Below are positions 50,675 to 58,499 of a DNA stretch of 64,000 nt, piece after piece. The number at the start of each line of letters is the position of its first letter. Position 1 is the stretch's first letter. The notes under the pieces were generated by a model, which saw only the letters and a list, made by a program, of their open reading frames with translations, was not told where the DNA came from and ran no database searches. Location: the NCBI RefSeq assembly GCF_046719735.1, contig NZ_JAUTWQ010000010.1:1-64000 (forward strand). Direction: 5' to 3'. Source of the stretch: Halobacillus_B rhizosphaerae (GTDB lineage Bacteria > Bacillota > Bacilli > Bacillales > Halobacillaceae). The position numbers were made by a program, and so were the translations under genes.

Positions 50675-52237
50675 ATGGAGTTTTTTAAAAGAAAATGGGT
50701 ATGGCTTGCCCCAGTCATTATAATAATGGTGGGAATTGCCTTATTATTTATTAATAATTATCAAAAAGTTACTGAAGCCCCGGAAAAAAACTGGAGTAGA
50801 GAAATCAATCTTGGAACGACGCCAGTTGCTTCAGAACCTTCGCTATATACTGCTGCGAATGGAGATATAACGCTTACTTATTTAACTGCCGATGGCGTTA
50901 CAAAGAAAATATATAATAAGGATTACGATTTAAAGAATAAAAGTACATATCAGATTCCTGTCAACAAATTTACTCAAGTTTATTTAAAGGATACTACTTT
51001 TCTATATTCCGACTACTACGCCCTATATAATGGAAAAACCCATAAAAAATTGACAGATATAGATCAATTTATCTCAACTGACAGCAAGGTATTCTACCGT
51101 AAAGATAATCAGCTCTACTCCCTGGAAACCGACAGCTTAACGTCTCAACCTCTTTTAAAACTGGAAAATGAAAATGCTTCTATACACGCTTATCAATCCG
51201 GTCAGAGTACGTACCTGATGAAGAATTCAGTCGATCAAAAAGGGAATCACATCACTTTCTATAAATTAAAGGATAATCAAGTGACTACTCTCGGAAAATC
51301 CGACTTTACATTAGATGATTCCCTCGTGGCAAAAGATTTACAATTTGCGATAAAGGACAATACCGTCAAAGTATTAGTTACCGCCTTACAGAAACAAAAC
51401 ATGAGTGGAACTCCACAGAACCAATATTTTTATGCTTCCACTCCTATGAAAAAACAACTGAATTTAACTCAATTATCGATTAAAGATCCACACGGAAGCG
51501 GTCATTTAACTGAACTCGGGGACATTAAACTGAGATTAAATGACGGTCATACTCAGCTTCTATTTAAAGCATTTGGCAGAACTGCAACTCGTTATAAAGA
51601 ATCAAAGCAATTTAACATTTATAAGGCAGCTTTAAATGATACTGAGGTAACAAGTGTCATGAGATTAAGTAATACACCAAGTAATTCTGTAAAACCGATG
51701 TGGATCAATAATGATACAATTACTTGGCTGGATTTAACCGGTGACCAAAAGGATTTATTTTTATCATCCTCCCAAAAAGAAGTGATTACAAAGGCGAAAG
51801 GAGTTCACAAAAGAAACTTATTGAATGCGTTAGGGAAAACAGCTGGAATGCTGTCTCTGAGTTTTCTTACCATAGTCATCGCTTTTCTTTGGTTTATTTG
51901 GCCGTTGATTTTCCTTGTAATTATGATGTTCAGCAATAATAAAGCGCTTGATAATGACCATCCCTGGGTATTTTACACAGGTATCTTTATCTATCTTGCT
52001 GCTACTCTAATATTTAAAGACCGGTTGTTTACTCACTCCCTAATGAATAGTGCTCCTGACTACCTCTCTTTCACGGGAAGCTCGTTTATTTATCTGTTAG
52101 GATTTGGTGTACTCACCTATGGTATTCTCATGCTTGGCCTAAAGAAAAGAGATTGGTCCATTCCCATTCAGGTGACCTATTTTGTAGGTATTCATGTTGC
52201 TTTTATCATGATATTCTTCGGTCCCTACTTAATCTAA
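50675..52237 (+). CDS. Large multi-domain membrane protein, unknown function
   Basis: 520 residues. An N-terminal helix (about 9-26) anchors an exported beta-rich region of about 350 residues with repeating turns (NGDITLTYLTADG, NNDTITWLDLTGDQ) that suggests a beta-propeller. Four C-terminal helices follow (about 380-405, 422-438, 455-480, 488-515). No catalytic motif is evident. It could be a sensor or an assembly factor. The ATG at 50675 is preferred over 50666, as GGAAAGG is too close to the latter. It is flanked by terminators and transcribed alone. Confidence 0.75.
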   Translation: MEFFKRKWVWLAPVIIIMVGIALLFINNYQKVTEAPEKNWSREINLGTTPVASEPSLYTAANGDITLTYLTADGVTKKIYNKDYDLKNKSTYQIPVNKFTQVYLKDTTFLYSDYYALYNGKTHKKLTDIDQFISTDSKVFYRKDNQLYSLETDSLTSQPLLKLENENASIHAYQSGQSTYLMKNSVDQKGNHITFYKLKDNQVTTLGKSDFTLDDSLVAKDLQFAIKDNTVKVLVTALQKQNMSGTPQNQYFYASTPMKKQLNLTQLSIKDPHGSGHLTELGDIKLRLNDGHTQLLFKAFGRTATRYKESKQFNIYKAALNDTEVTSVMRLSNTPSNSVKPMWINNDTITWLDLTGDQKDLFLSSSQKEVITKAKGVHKRNLLNALGKTAGMLSLSFLTIVIAFLWFIWPLIFLVIMMFSNNKALDNDHPWVFYTGIFIYLAATLIFKDRLFTHSLMNSAPDYLSFTGSSFIYLLGFGVLTYGILMLGLKKRDWSIPIQVTYFVGIHVAFIMIFFGPYLI

Positions 52238-52257
52238 AATCGAAATAGAAGTTAATA

Positions 52258-52304
52258 GAGGAAAACCCCGAACCATTGGATCCACTTTGGTTCGGGGTTT
52301 TCCT
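52258..52304. terminator. Strong bidirectional terminator after the 520-residue membrane protein gene
   Basis: GAGGAAAACCCCGAACC and GGTTCGGGGTTTTCCTC form a 17-base perfect stem. The CCGAACC core matches other terminators here. Confidence 0.85.
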
Positions 52305-52348
52305 CTTATCATGCCAGTTTTATTCGGATGGAAAAAGTTTCAAGTATC

Positions 52349-53140
52349 CTAATTTCGTTCATTGTCCTGGCAGTGCGTTTGCAGCCATTCAATTAAATTT
52401 TTTGCTTTATAAGTAGGCTGCTCGTCTTGATTACGAATATCCTCGAAGGTACTTACTCCTGTCTCCACCATTAATGTATCAAGCCCCGCATGAATGCCTG
52501 CTAATATATCCGTATGATAGTTATCTCCTACCATCAACACTTTCTCTTTAGTAGTCCCCATTTTCTTAAGAGCTTGGTCCATAATTGTAGATTCGGGCTT
52601 GCCAATGAATGTGGGTTCAACGTTTGTACTGACAGAAATAACAGAAGTTATTGCTCCATTTCCCGGTAGCATTCCTCTTTCAGTTGGGATGGCAATGTCC
52701 CCATTTGTGCTGATTAATTCTGCACCGCTTCTTACATTTAAACAAGCCTTGGCAAGTTTTTCATAATTGACTTCTCGATCCAGTCCTATGATGACGTAAT
52801 CGGCATCTTCCTCTACAAGTTGTAAATTCTCTTCAGCTAGAGCATTCAGTAGCCCTTCTTCTCCAATAGCAAAGATCTTAGCTCCTGGTTTCTCAGAGCT
52901 AAGATATTCAGCCGTTGCCATACTCGTCGTAAATATCTGTTCTTGTTTTGCCTGGATATCCAATGATTGAAGCTTTTCAGCTACTTGTTGAGCATTCTTG
53001 GAAGAATTATTTGTTAAAAACATGAACGGCAGCTCTTTTTCGATAAGATGATTCACAAATTCTGCTGCTCCTTCAATTCGATCGGTTCCTTTATACATCG
53101 TTCCATCTAAATCTAAAAAATAAGCTTGATATGGTTTCAT
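52349..53140 (-). CDS. yutF: HAD-family sugar/nucleotide phosphatase YutF
   Basis: 263 residues, HAD subfamily IIA (NagD/AraL-like). Motif I LDLDGTMYKG with nucleophile Asp at about residue 10, motif II TNNSS near 44, and motif III/IV KVLMVGDNYHTDI near 200. Substrate unknown, probably a phosphorylated small metabolite. It stands at the head of the yut block as in B. subtilis. Confidence 0.9.
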   Translation of the reverse strand: MKPYQAYFLDLDGTMYKGTDRIEGAAEFVNHLIEKELPFMFLTNNSSKNAQQVAEKLQSLDIQAKQEQIFTTSMATAEYLSSEKPGAKIFAIGEEGLLNALAEENLQLVEEDADYVIIGLDREVNYEKLAKACLNVRSGAELISTNGDIAIPTERGMLPGNGAITSVISVSTNVEPTFIGKPESTIMDQALKKMGTTKEKVLMVGDNYHTDILAGIHAGLDTLMVETGVSTFEDIRNQDEQPTYKAKNLIEWLQTHCQDNERN

Positions 53141-53172
53141 TTTCTTCTAAAACTCCTTTACCTCTCCGCATT

Positions 53173-53201
53173 AAAAAAAGCCCGTTATGACGAGGCTTTT
53201 C
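53173..53201 (-). terminator. yutE terminator
   Basis: AAGCC and GGCTT with inner pairing, followed on the minus strand by seven T, between yutE and yutF. Confidence 0.7.
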
Positions 53202-53284
53202 AGCAAATATTGTCGAGTGTAACACGCGATTTATTTACCTATCTATTATATTCGTTTGAGAAGTACGGGTAAAATAATAAGGTT

Positions 53285-53722
53285 TTAATCTTTGGAGAAA
53301 GCACTGACAGGACCTAATTCATTATCTAAGTAAGTTCTGATTCTTATCGGAAATTGCTTTAATGCTTGTCCATGTGATTTCCACACCGCTAATATCTCTT
53401 GATGATCCACGGATACGTAGTTCTGAACGACCATTTTTCTCAACTGGATAAATTGCTTGTAGCTGTCCTCTTCTTCATAAGGAATCACCTTTTCGTCCAT
53501 CATAATATCAATAATATCATTATAACTGCCGGGATCACGCATAATAAACCCATCAATCATCATGTTACCTACATCAATGATTGCCTCTGCACTGATGTGA
53601 GTTACCCGTTCAAGCATTAAGAGGTCTTTAGAGGAATGAAAAGATTGTTCATCAAATTGCTTTAAAATTTTTTCCATAAAAGCTAAAATTTCTTCAATTT
53701 TTTCTCGGTTTACAAAATACAT
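53285..53722 (-). CDS. yutE: DUF86/HepT-like protein YutE
   Basis: 145 residues, all helical, HEPN-type (DUF86/HepT) family. HepT toxins carry RX4HXY; here the aligned segment reads RKMVVQNYV (Arg95, Gln100, Tyr102), so the catalytic His is replaced and RNase activity is unlikely. Tyr is kept. No MntA nucleotidyltransferase lies nearby, so this is not a toxin-antitoxin pair but a conserved orphan, as in B. subtilis. Confidence 0.85.
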   Translation of the reverse strand: MYFVNREKIEEILAFMEKILKQFDEQSFHSSKDLLMLERVTHISAEAIIDVGNMMIDGFIMRDPGSYNDIIDIMMDEKVIPYEEEDSYKQFIQLRKMVVQNYVSVDHQEILAVWKSHGQALKQFPIRIRTYLDNELGPVSAFSKD

Positions 53723-53902
53723 GACTTAACCTCCACTCGTTGGTACGCGCTTCTTCCTTCACATGATAACATAATTTTTATTACGAATGAAAAAGGAGAT
53801 AGAAGCCCGCCGTGTCTATGGTAAAATATAGGGAAGAGAGTCTGCTTGTAAGGTCTAAAACAGATGTTAACCGAGCTATGAATCATGAATAGGAGTGGTG
53901 AA

Positions 53903-54169
53903 ATGGTCAAACGAAGTCTTCTCCATGATGCATCTGAAACTACAGTCACACGTTTTGTAACCTTTACTGCAGGAAATCATCGCTTTGAACTCGCATTATT
54001 AGTGGCGGATTACTTTAATGACCAAACGCTGGTGATTGATCTCTTAGGCACTCGGCATGGGCTAATCGATAAAGATAACATACACCAGCCAGGTCATTTA
54101 GAACATGTTTTTCAATTAAATCAAATGGAAGCAGAACAGTTAAGAAGCTACTTAAATGACCTTCTGTGA
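53903..54169 (+). CDS. DUF3055 family protein
   Basis: 88 residues of the DUF3055 family found in Bacillales near yutE/yutD, cytoplasmic, beta-rich, function unknown. The ATG at 53903 is chosen because AGGAG lies seven bases upstream; an earlier ATG at 53885 has no site. The next small gene starts 51 bases after its stop. Confidence 0.8.
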   Translation: MVKRSLLHDASETTVTRFVTFTAGNHRFELALLVADYFNDQTLVIDLLGTRHGLIDKDNIHQPGHLEHVFQLNQMEAEQLRSYLNDLL

Positions 54170-54220
54170 AGAATAAGAGGACCTTCTTTGGAAAAACTAA
54201 CCCAAAGGAGGTTTTTTAGT

Positions 54221-54511
54221 ATGGGCGATAAAGATGAAGAATTTTATTCTGATTTTGCGAATGTAGAAGCACAGCGTAATTACCTCGTTCCCGAACAGCT
54301 TCCCGAAGGCGCATACGGGTCTCCAAGAAACAAATATAAGCCCGTTTCCAATAGAAAAAGTGCCCCATGGACAAACAAACAGCGCTATTACAGTGCTTTC
54401 AATTATGAATATAAAGCCTTGCATCAGGATCTTCCCCGACAGGAAGATGGAGCTCACCCCACTCATGACGAGCCCGATCAGGATTTAAAACCCTCAGAAG
54501 AAAAAGAATAA
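54221..54511 (+). CDS. Small polar cytosolic protein, unknown
   Basis: 96 residues, no membrane segment, rich in Asp, Glu, Lys and Tyr; the C-terminal third is disordered-looking (DGAHPTHDEPDQDLKPSEE). It resembles uncharacterised cytosolic proteins of Bacillales next to yutD. The ATG at 54221 follows AAAGGAGG; the frame from 54188 does not have a site. A terminator follows. Confidence 0.72.
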   Translation: MGDKDEEFYSDFANVEAQRNYLVPEQLPEGAYGSPRNKYKPVSNRKSAPWTNKQRYYSAFNYEYKALHQDLPRQEDGAHPTHDEPDQDLKPSEEKE

Positions 54512-54515
54512 CAAT

Positions 54516-54546
54516 AAAACCGGCGTTAAATCAGCGCCGGTTTTAT
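54516..54546. terminator. Bidirectional terminator before yutD
   Basis: AAAACCGGCG and CGCCGGTTTT form a 10-base stem between convergent genes. Confidence 0.85.
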
Positions 54547-54824
54547 TGGTCTATTCGCTTTAATACAAAATAAGCACAGCCAAAGTTGCAATATTCATAC
54601 AAGTAATCTTCCAAAGTACTTATTTTCGTATCGAAAGTCGCTTTTGGGTTCTGATCATCATAAAATCCTTTCAAACGAAGCTGACCATACCCCCAGTCTC
54701 CTACGATGAAATCGTATTTACTTAAAATATCGCTAAAGCGTCCTTCGAGTTCTTCCTCTTTATAAGCTTCTCGATAATCTTCAAGAATTTCGTAGGTTTT
54801 CCCTAATATTTCCACCACATGCAT
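54543..54824 (-). CDS. yutD: YutD family (DUF1027) protein
   Basis: 93 residues. The core FIVGDWGYGQLRLKGFYDD and STLEDYLYEYCNFGCAYFVL are diagnostic of YutD-like proteins, function unknown. Start uncertain: ATG at 54824 is close to an AGAGG, and a GTG at 54818 is better spaced. Confidence 0.85.
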   Translation of the reverse strand: MHVVEILGKTYEILEDYREAYKEEELEGRFSDILSKYDFIVGDWGYGQLRLKGFYDDQNPKATFDTKISTLEDYLYEYCNFGCAYFVLKRIDQ

Positions 54825-54951
54825 CACCTCTTACGTTGTACTAAGTGTATCATATTTATTTCCATAGAGAGAAATACATATCTTCAAATTTTGTATTTTT
54901 CTTTAAAATCGGTTCAACCTAATGAAAAGAACAATTAGGAGGAAAAAAACA

Positions 54952-55560
54952 ATGAAAAGCAAACTAATACCCTTACTTTTTTCTGTTGTCATACTCACCT
55001 CAGCTGGGTGTGCCAATGAGAAGGTGAAAAATGCAGATAATAAAATGAATCAAGATGATGCGCTCAATGGAAATTCCATGGATAGTTATAATGACAAACT
55101 AGTCGATGGACAAGTGGGTTATGTACGGTTTAAAAGTACGCAGCTGGATCAGAAAAAAGAACAGCGTCGTAAAATTAAAGTGAATCGTGAGCAGGTAGCT
55201 GATATGATTACCAGAATGATATTAACTTACGATGGATTTGAAGATGTTGCTACGGTAGTGACTGATAACGAAGTGCTAGTCGCTTATAAAAAACCGGCCA
55301 GCGAAGACCGCAATATGGCAGCTGATATGGTTAAAAAAACCGCCTATTCCCTCGTTCCCAGCTTCTACCATGTGTATGTGTCAGATAACCCTTCCGCTTT
55401 TGGAGACATTCAAAGCTTAAGCACGTCTACCGTTTACGATAAAAACTATAACAGTGTCATTGAAAGCATAATTAAAAAGATGAAAAAAGCTCCCCAAGGG
55501 CAAGTTCAGCAAAATAACAATAAGAATATGAACATGAGCGGAGACATGGAAAAAAAATAA
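54952..55560 (+). CDS. yutC: YhcN/YlaJ-family sporulation lipoprotein (yutC position)
   Basis: 202 residues. Lipoprotein signal with LTSAGC (Cys20). The conserved region is IKVNREQVADMITRMILTY and DVATVVTDNEVLVAYKK, typical of YhcN/YlaJ lipoproteins of spore membranes. An Asn-rich, Met-rich tail ends the protein. The ATG at 54952 follows AGGAGG. It precedes lytH by 80 bases; lipA, between them in B. subtilis, is absent. Confidence 0.85.
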   Translation: MKSKLIPLLFSVVILTSAGCANEKVKNADNKMNQDDALNGNSMDSYNDKLVDGQVGYVRFKSTQLDQKKEQRRKIKVNREQVADMITRMILTYDGFEDVATVVTDNEVLVAYKKPASEDRNMAADMVKKTAYSLVPSFYHVYVSDNPSAFGDIQSLSTSTVYDKNYNSVIESIIKKMKKAPQGQVQQNNNKNMNMSGDMEKK

Positions 55561-55640
55561 ACCTTCCTTTCTTTTCCTATCATAACAGTCCGCAAATTTC
55601 ACAAGCTAATGGTATCAAATAATCTGTAGGTGAAATAAAA

Positions 55641-56579
55641 ATGAAGTACATTGGATTCCTTATAGCTGCAGTATTATCTTTTATCATCTTGCCGAATTCT
55701 GTGGTTCAAGCTGATCAGGAAAGCTCAGCAAGAATGGCTCTTTATAAAAAAACGTCAGCTTTAACTGACATTCCGTGGGAATATATCGCGGCAGTTGATC
55801 AATACGAGCGGCAGATTCACACAAACCGTAAAGAAGGACGCGTGACAGCAATTGAACCTGATCCTATGTTCTGGACCGGCAGTGCAGGAGAAATGCCAGC
55901 AGCTATCTTCCCAGAAGGATGGGGCGCTGATGGAAATGGTGATCAAAAAGTGCAAATCAATAATGATGAAGATGTACTTTGGTCGATGGCATCCTATATT
56001 AAATCGTTTGGTACAACCCCGGATGATATTAAAATTGCTTTGTGGAATTATTATAAACGTGACCTCACTGTGCAAACCATTGTAAACACAGCGGAAGTGT
56101 TCAAGAAATTTCAAACTGTTTCCTTAACAAAACGTGATTTTCCTGTGCCTACTCAAACTAATTACAGTTATAAAAATACATGGGGTGACGCCCGTGGGTT
56201 TGGAGGGAGACGAATTCACGAAGGGACAGATATTTTCGCTAATTATGGAGTACCTGTAAAATCAACTACGTATGGTGTCATCGAGATGAAGGGCTGGAAT
56301 AAATTTGGCGGATGGAGAATTGGCATTCGTGATATTTATAATATTTACCATTATTATGCTCACCTTAATGGCTTTAAAGAAGGAATGAAAATTGGTGATG
56401 TCGTACAGCCTGGTGATGTGATCGGGTCCGTAGGGGCTTCTGGATATGGTCCTCCCGGTACCTCTGGAAAGTTCCCACCACACCTTCATTATGGAATGTA
56501 TCAAGATAACGGAAAGAACGAATGGTCATTTGACCCTTATCCTTATTTACGAAAATGGGAGCGCATGGCCAAAAATTAA
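55641..56579 (+). CDS. lytH: L-Ala-D-Glu endopeptidase LytH (M23)
   Basis: 312 residues. Signal peptide at about 1-24 (MKYIGFL to VVQA). The C-terminal M23 peptidase domain keeps the zinc ligands in HEGTD (about 193) and HLHYG (about 284). In B. subtilis LytH trims spore cortex peptide side chains under sigma-K. Expected during late sporulation; no clear sigma-K promoter is visible. Confidence 0.93.
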   Translation: MKYIGFLIAAVLSFIILPNSVVQADQESSARMALYKKTSALTDIPWEYIAAVDQYERQIHTNRKEGRVTAIEPDPMFWTGSAGEMPAAIFPEGWGADGNGDQKVQINNDEDVLWSMASYIKSFGTTPDDIKIALWNYYKRDLTVQTIVNTAEVFKKFQTVSLTKRDFPVPTQTNYSYKNTWGDARGFGGRRIHEGTDIFANYGVPVKSTTYGVIEMKGWNKFGGWRIGIRDIYNIYHYYAHLNGFKEGMKIGDVVQPGDVIGSVGASGYGPPGTSGKFPPHLHYGMYQDNGKNEWSFDPYPYLRKWERMAKN

Positions 56580-56617
56580 AAAGCGGGAAGGCAGTTAAAA
56601 TGCCTTCCCGTTTTTCT
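56577..56617. terminator. lytH/metS bidirectional terminator
   Basis: AAAAAGCGGGAAGGCA and TGCCTTCCCGTTTTT form a long stem with T and A runs; it ends lytH and probably the NSS operon. Confidence 0.85.
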
Positions 56618-56649
56618 TTATCGTTCCTTAACCATTAAATTTCTTTAAA

Positions 56650-56745
56650 TTAACTAGCTTTTGCCTTGCGAACAGCATGAATAATGCTTGCTGCCAGGCC
56701 ACCCCAAATAATTACAACTGTAATGATAAACATAACAACAGCCAT
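56650..56745 (-). CDS. metS: MetS-like small subunit of NSS transporter
   Basis: 31 residues: MAVVMFIITVVIIWGG, then LAASIIHAVRKAKAS, one membrane helix and a basic tail, matching the MetS family of methionine/alanine importers. Its ATG overlaps the transporter stop (TAATG), and AGGAGG lies just before. The overlap implies tight coupling. It is too short for ordinary gene calling at 60 codons. Confidence 0.85.
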   Translation of the reverse strand: MAVVMFIITVVIIWGGLAASIIHAVRKAKAS

Positions 56746-58280
56746 TAGCGAGCAACCTCCTTATTCTCTTCCTCAGCTTTTCTTTGATATTCAAGTTCAT
56801 CATGCGGCCATTTTTTAATAGAAAGAAGCGCTCCGACGAATATAGCTCCGATTGCCACAATCCAGCCAAAATTAAATAAGAAGTCGACGGGATAGTCTGC
56901 ATAAGCAGATTTAACTTCTCCCCGTAAATTCTGCACCATCATATAACCTAAAACGATTGGCGTAATGACTCCTAAACACAGGCGCCACCATCCACCTAAG
57001 TGAATGTCAGACACTTCGTTTGCATGCGCTTGAAATCCTTTAAGTCCGCGTGCAAACCAGGCGAGTGCTACAACTTCAAATAATCCGGAAAGTGCAATTC
57101 CGTAATTATTGATGAAGTGGTCTACAGTATCTAACAGGCTAAGTCCGCCTTTTGTAGCGTAAGCAAGAGAAATAATTGCTGATAGTCCGCCGCCAAAGAT
57201 TACGGATTTTATTCTGGAAATATTGAATTTTTCGGAAACAGCGGCCACATAAGTCTCTGTAATAGAGATCAGAGAAGACAGACCTGCAAGGACAAGGGAT
57301 ACGAAGAATAAAACTCCGAACAGTCCTGGGATCCCAGGTATTTGACTAATAATTTCCGGGAACACCATAAAGGCAAGCCCAATGCCTCCGACACCTTTCT
57401 CAGTTGCCAGTTCGCTAACACTCATCCCATATGAATGAGCCATAAAGCCAATAGCAGCGAACACTCCAATACCAGCCAAAATTTCAAAAGAGGAGTTGGC
57501 AAAACCGGTAATAAAAGCATTATTTGTAATATCAGACTTTTTAGGTAAATAAGAAGAATACGTAATCATAATCGCAAATGCAATCGATAAACTAAAGAAA
57601 ATTTGTCCATAAGCTGCTACCCAGACTTGCGGATCAGCAATTTTGCTCCATTGAGGCGTAAAGAAAGCGGAAAGACCATCTCCAGCACCGTCCAGTGTCA
57701 CAGCGCGAATAACAATAATCAGAAACAAGACTAACAAAGCAGGAATGAAAATTTTGTTAGCTGCCTCGACACCTTTTTTAATACCTCGTCCAAGAAATCC
57801 TAATGTAATGACCCAGACGGCAAGCAATGGCAGAAGAACCTTTGGTACTAATCCACCGAATTGTCCTGGATCTACTAAATTCAAGAAATCTCCAACAAAA
57901 AAGTTTGTGGGATCATCGCCCCAACTCAGATTGAGCGAATAAAAAGAATACATGATTGCCCAGGCAATAATGACCGAATAATAAGTGGAAATAACAAATG
58001 CAATGGCAACCTGCCACCATCCCATCCATTCAAATCCCTTTCTTAATCTGCCAAATGACTTCGGTGCAGAACCTCTAAACTTATGTCCTACAGTGTACTC
58101 TAAAACTAGAATGGGAATTCCCGCTGTAAGCAGCGCAAATAAATAAGGTATAATAAATGCTCCTCCGCCGCTTTCATAGGCTGTAGCCGGAAAGCGCCAT
58201 ATGTTTCCTAGCCCTATTGCTGACCCCATTGCAGCCAGCAAAAAACCGACTCGCGACCCCCATTGTGCACGTTGTTCCAT
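56745..58280 (-). CDS. metP: Sodium-dependent NSS-family amino-acid transporter
   Basis: 511 residues, about 12 membrane helices, neurotransmitter:sodium symporter family. The opening motif GSAIGLGNIWRFP (about 20-32) carries the Na+ and substrate site. With the tiny MetS-like subunit it resembles the C. glutamicum MetPS system, which imports methionine and alanine. Substrate here is inferred. Its own promoter is a perfect consensus. Confidence 0.88.
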   Translation of the reverse strand: MEQRAQWGSRVGFLLAAMGSAIGLGNIWRFPATAYESGGGAFIIPYLFALLTAGIPILVLEYTVGHKFRGSAPKSFGRLRKGFEWMGWWQVAIAFVISTYYSVIIAWAIMYSFYSLNLSWGDDPTNFFVGDFLNLVDPGQFGGLVPKVLLPLLAVWVITLGFLGRGIKKGVEAANKIFIPALLVLFLIIVIRAVTLDGAGDGLSAFFTPQWSKIADPQVWVAAYGQIFFSLSIAFAIMITYSSYLPKKSDITNNAFITGFANSSFEILAGIGVFAAIGFMAHSYGMSVSELATEKGVGGIGLAFMVFPEIISQIPGIPGLFGVLFFVSLVLAGLSSLISITETYVAAVSEKFNISRIKSVIFGGGLSAIISLAYATKGGLSLLDTVDHFINNYGIALSGLFEVVALAWFARGLKGFQAHANEVSDIHLGGWWRLCLGVITPIVLGYMMVQNLRGEVKSAYADYPVDFLFNFGWIVAIGAIFVGALLSIKKWPHDELEYQRKAEEENKEVAR

Positions 58281-58388
58281 GTGAAAGACCTCCCTTTATT
58301 ATTGAACTCTTCTGCCAAATTACTATCAAACCAGCTTAGCAGAAGAATGATTCAAATATTTATTTATTTTCTGATTATTTATGCTTAA

Positions 58389-58417
58389 ATTATAACCATC
58401 CCTTATAAGCTTGTCAA
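58389..58417 (-). promoter_or_regulatory. Consensus promoter of the NSS transporter genes
   Basis: TTGACA (58417-58412), a 17-base spacer and TATAAT (58394-58389) on the minus strand: both hexamers are exact matches to the sigma-A consensus. Confidence 0.85.
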
Positions 58418-58454
58418 AATAATATTTAAAATATTAGAATTGAGAAAAAATAAC

Positions 58455-58495
58455 AAAAAAAAGATAGACGCGTGATTAACGTCTATCTTTAACTA
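58455..58495 (-). terminator. Terminator of the NhaC-family gene
   Basis: AAAGATAGACG and CGTCTATCTTT form an 11-base stem followed on the minus strand by eight T. Confidence 0.9.
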
Positions 58496-58499
58496 TTTC

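Noticed and set aside
53285..53722. HepT/MntA toxin-antitoxin system
   Set aside because: The catalytic His is missing and no nucleotidyltransferase gene is adjacent; the gene is a conserved orphan in Bacillus.
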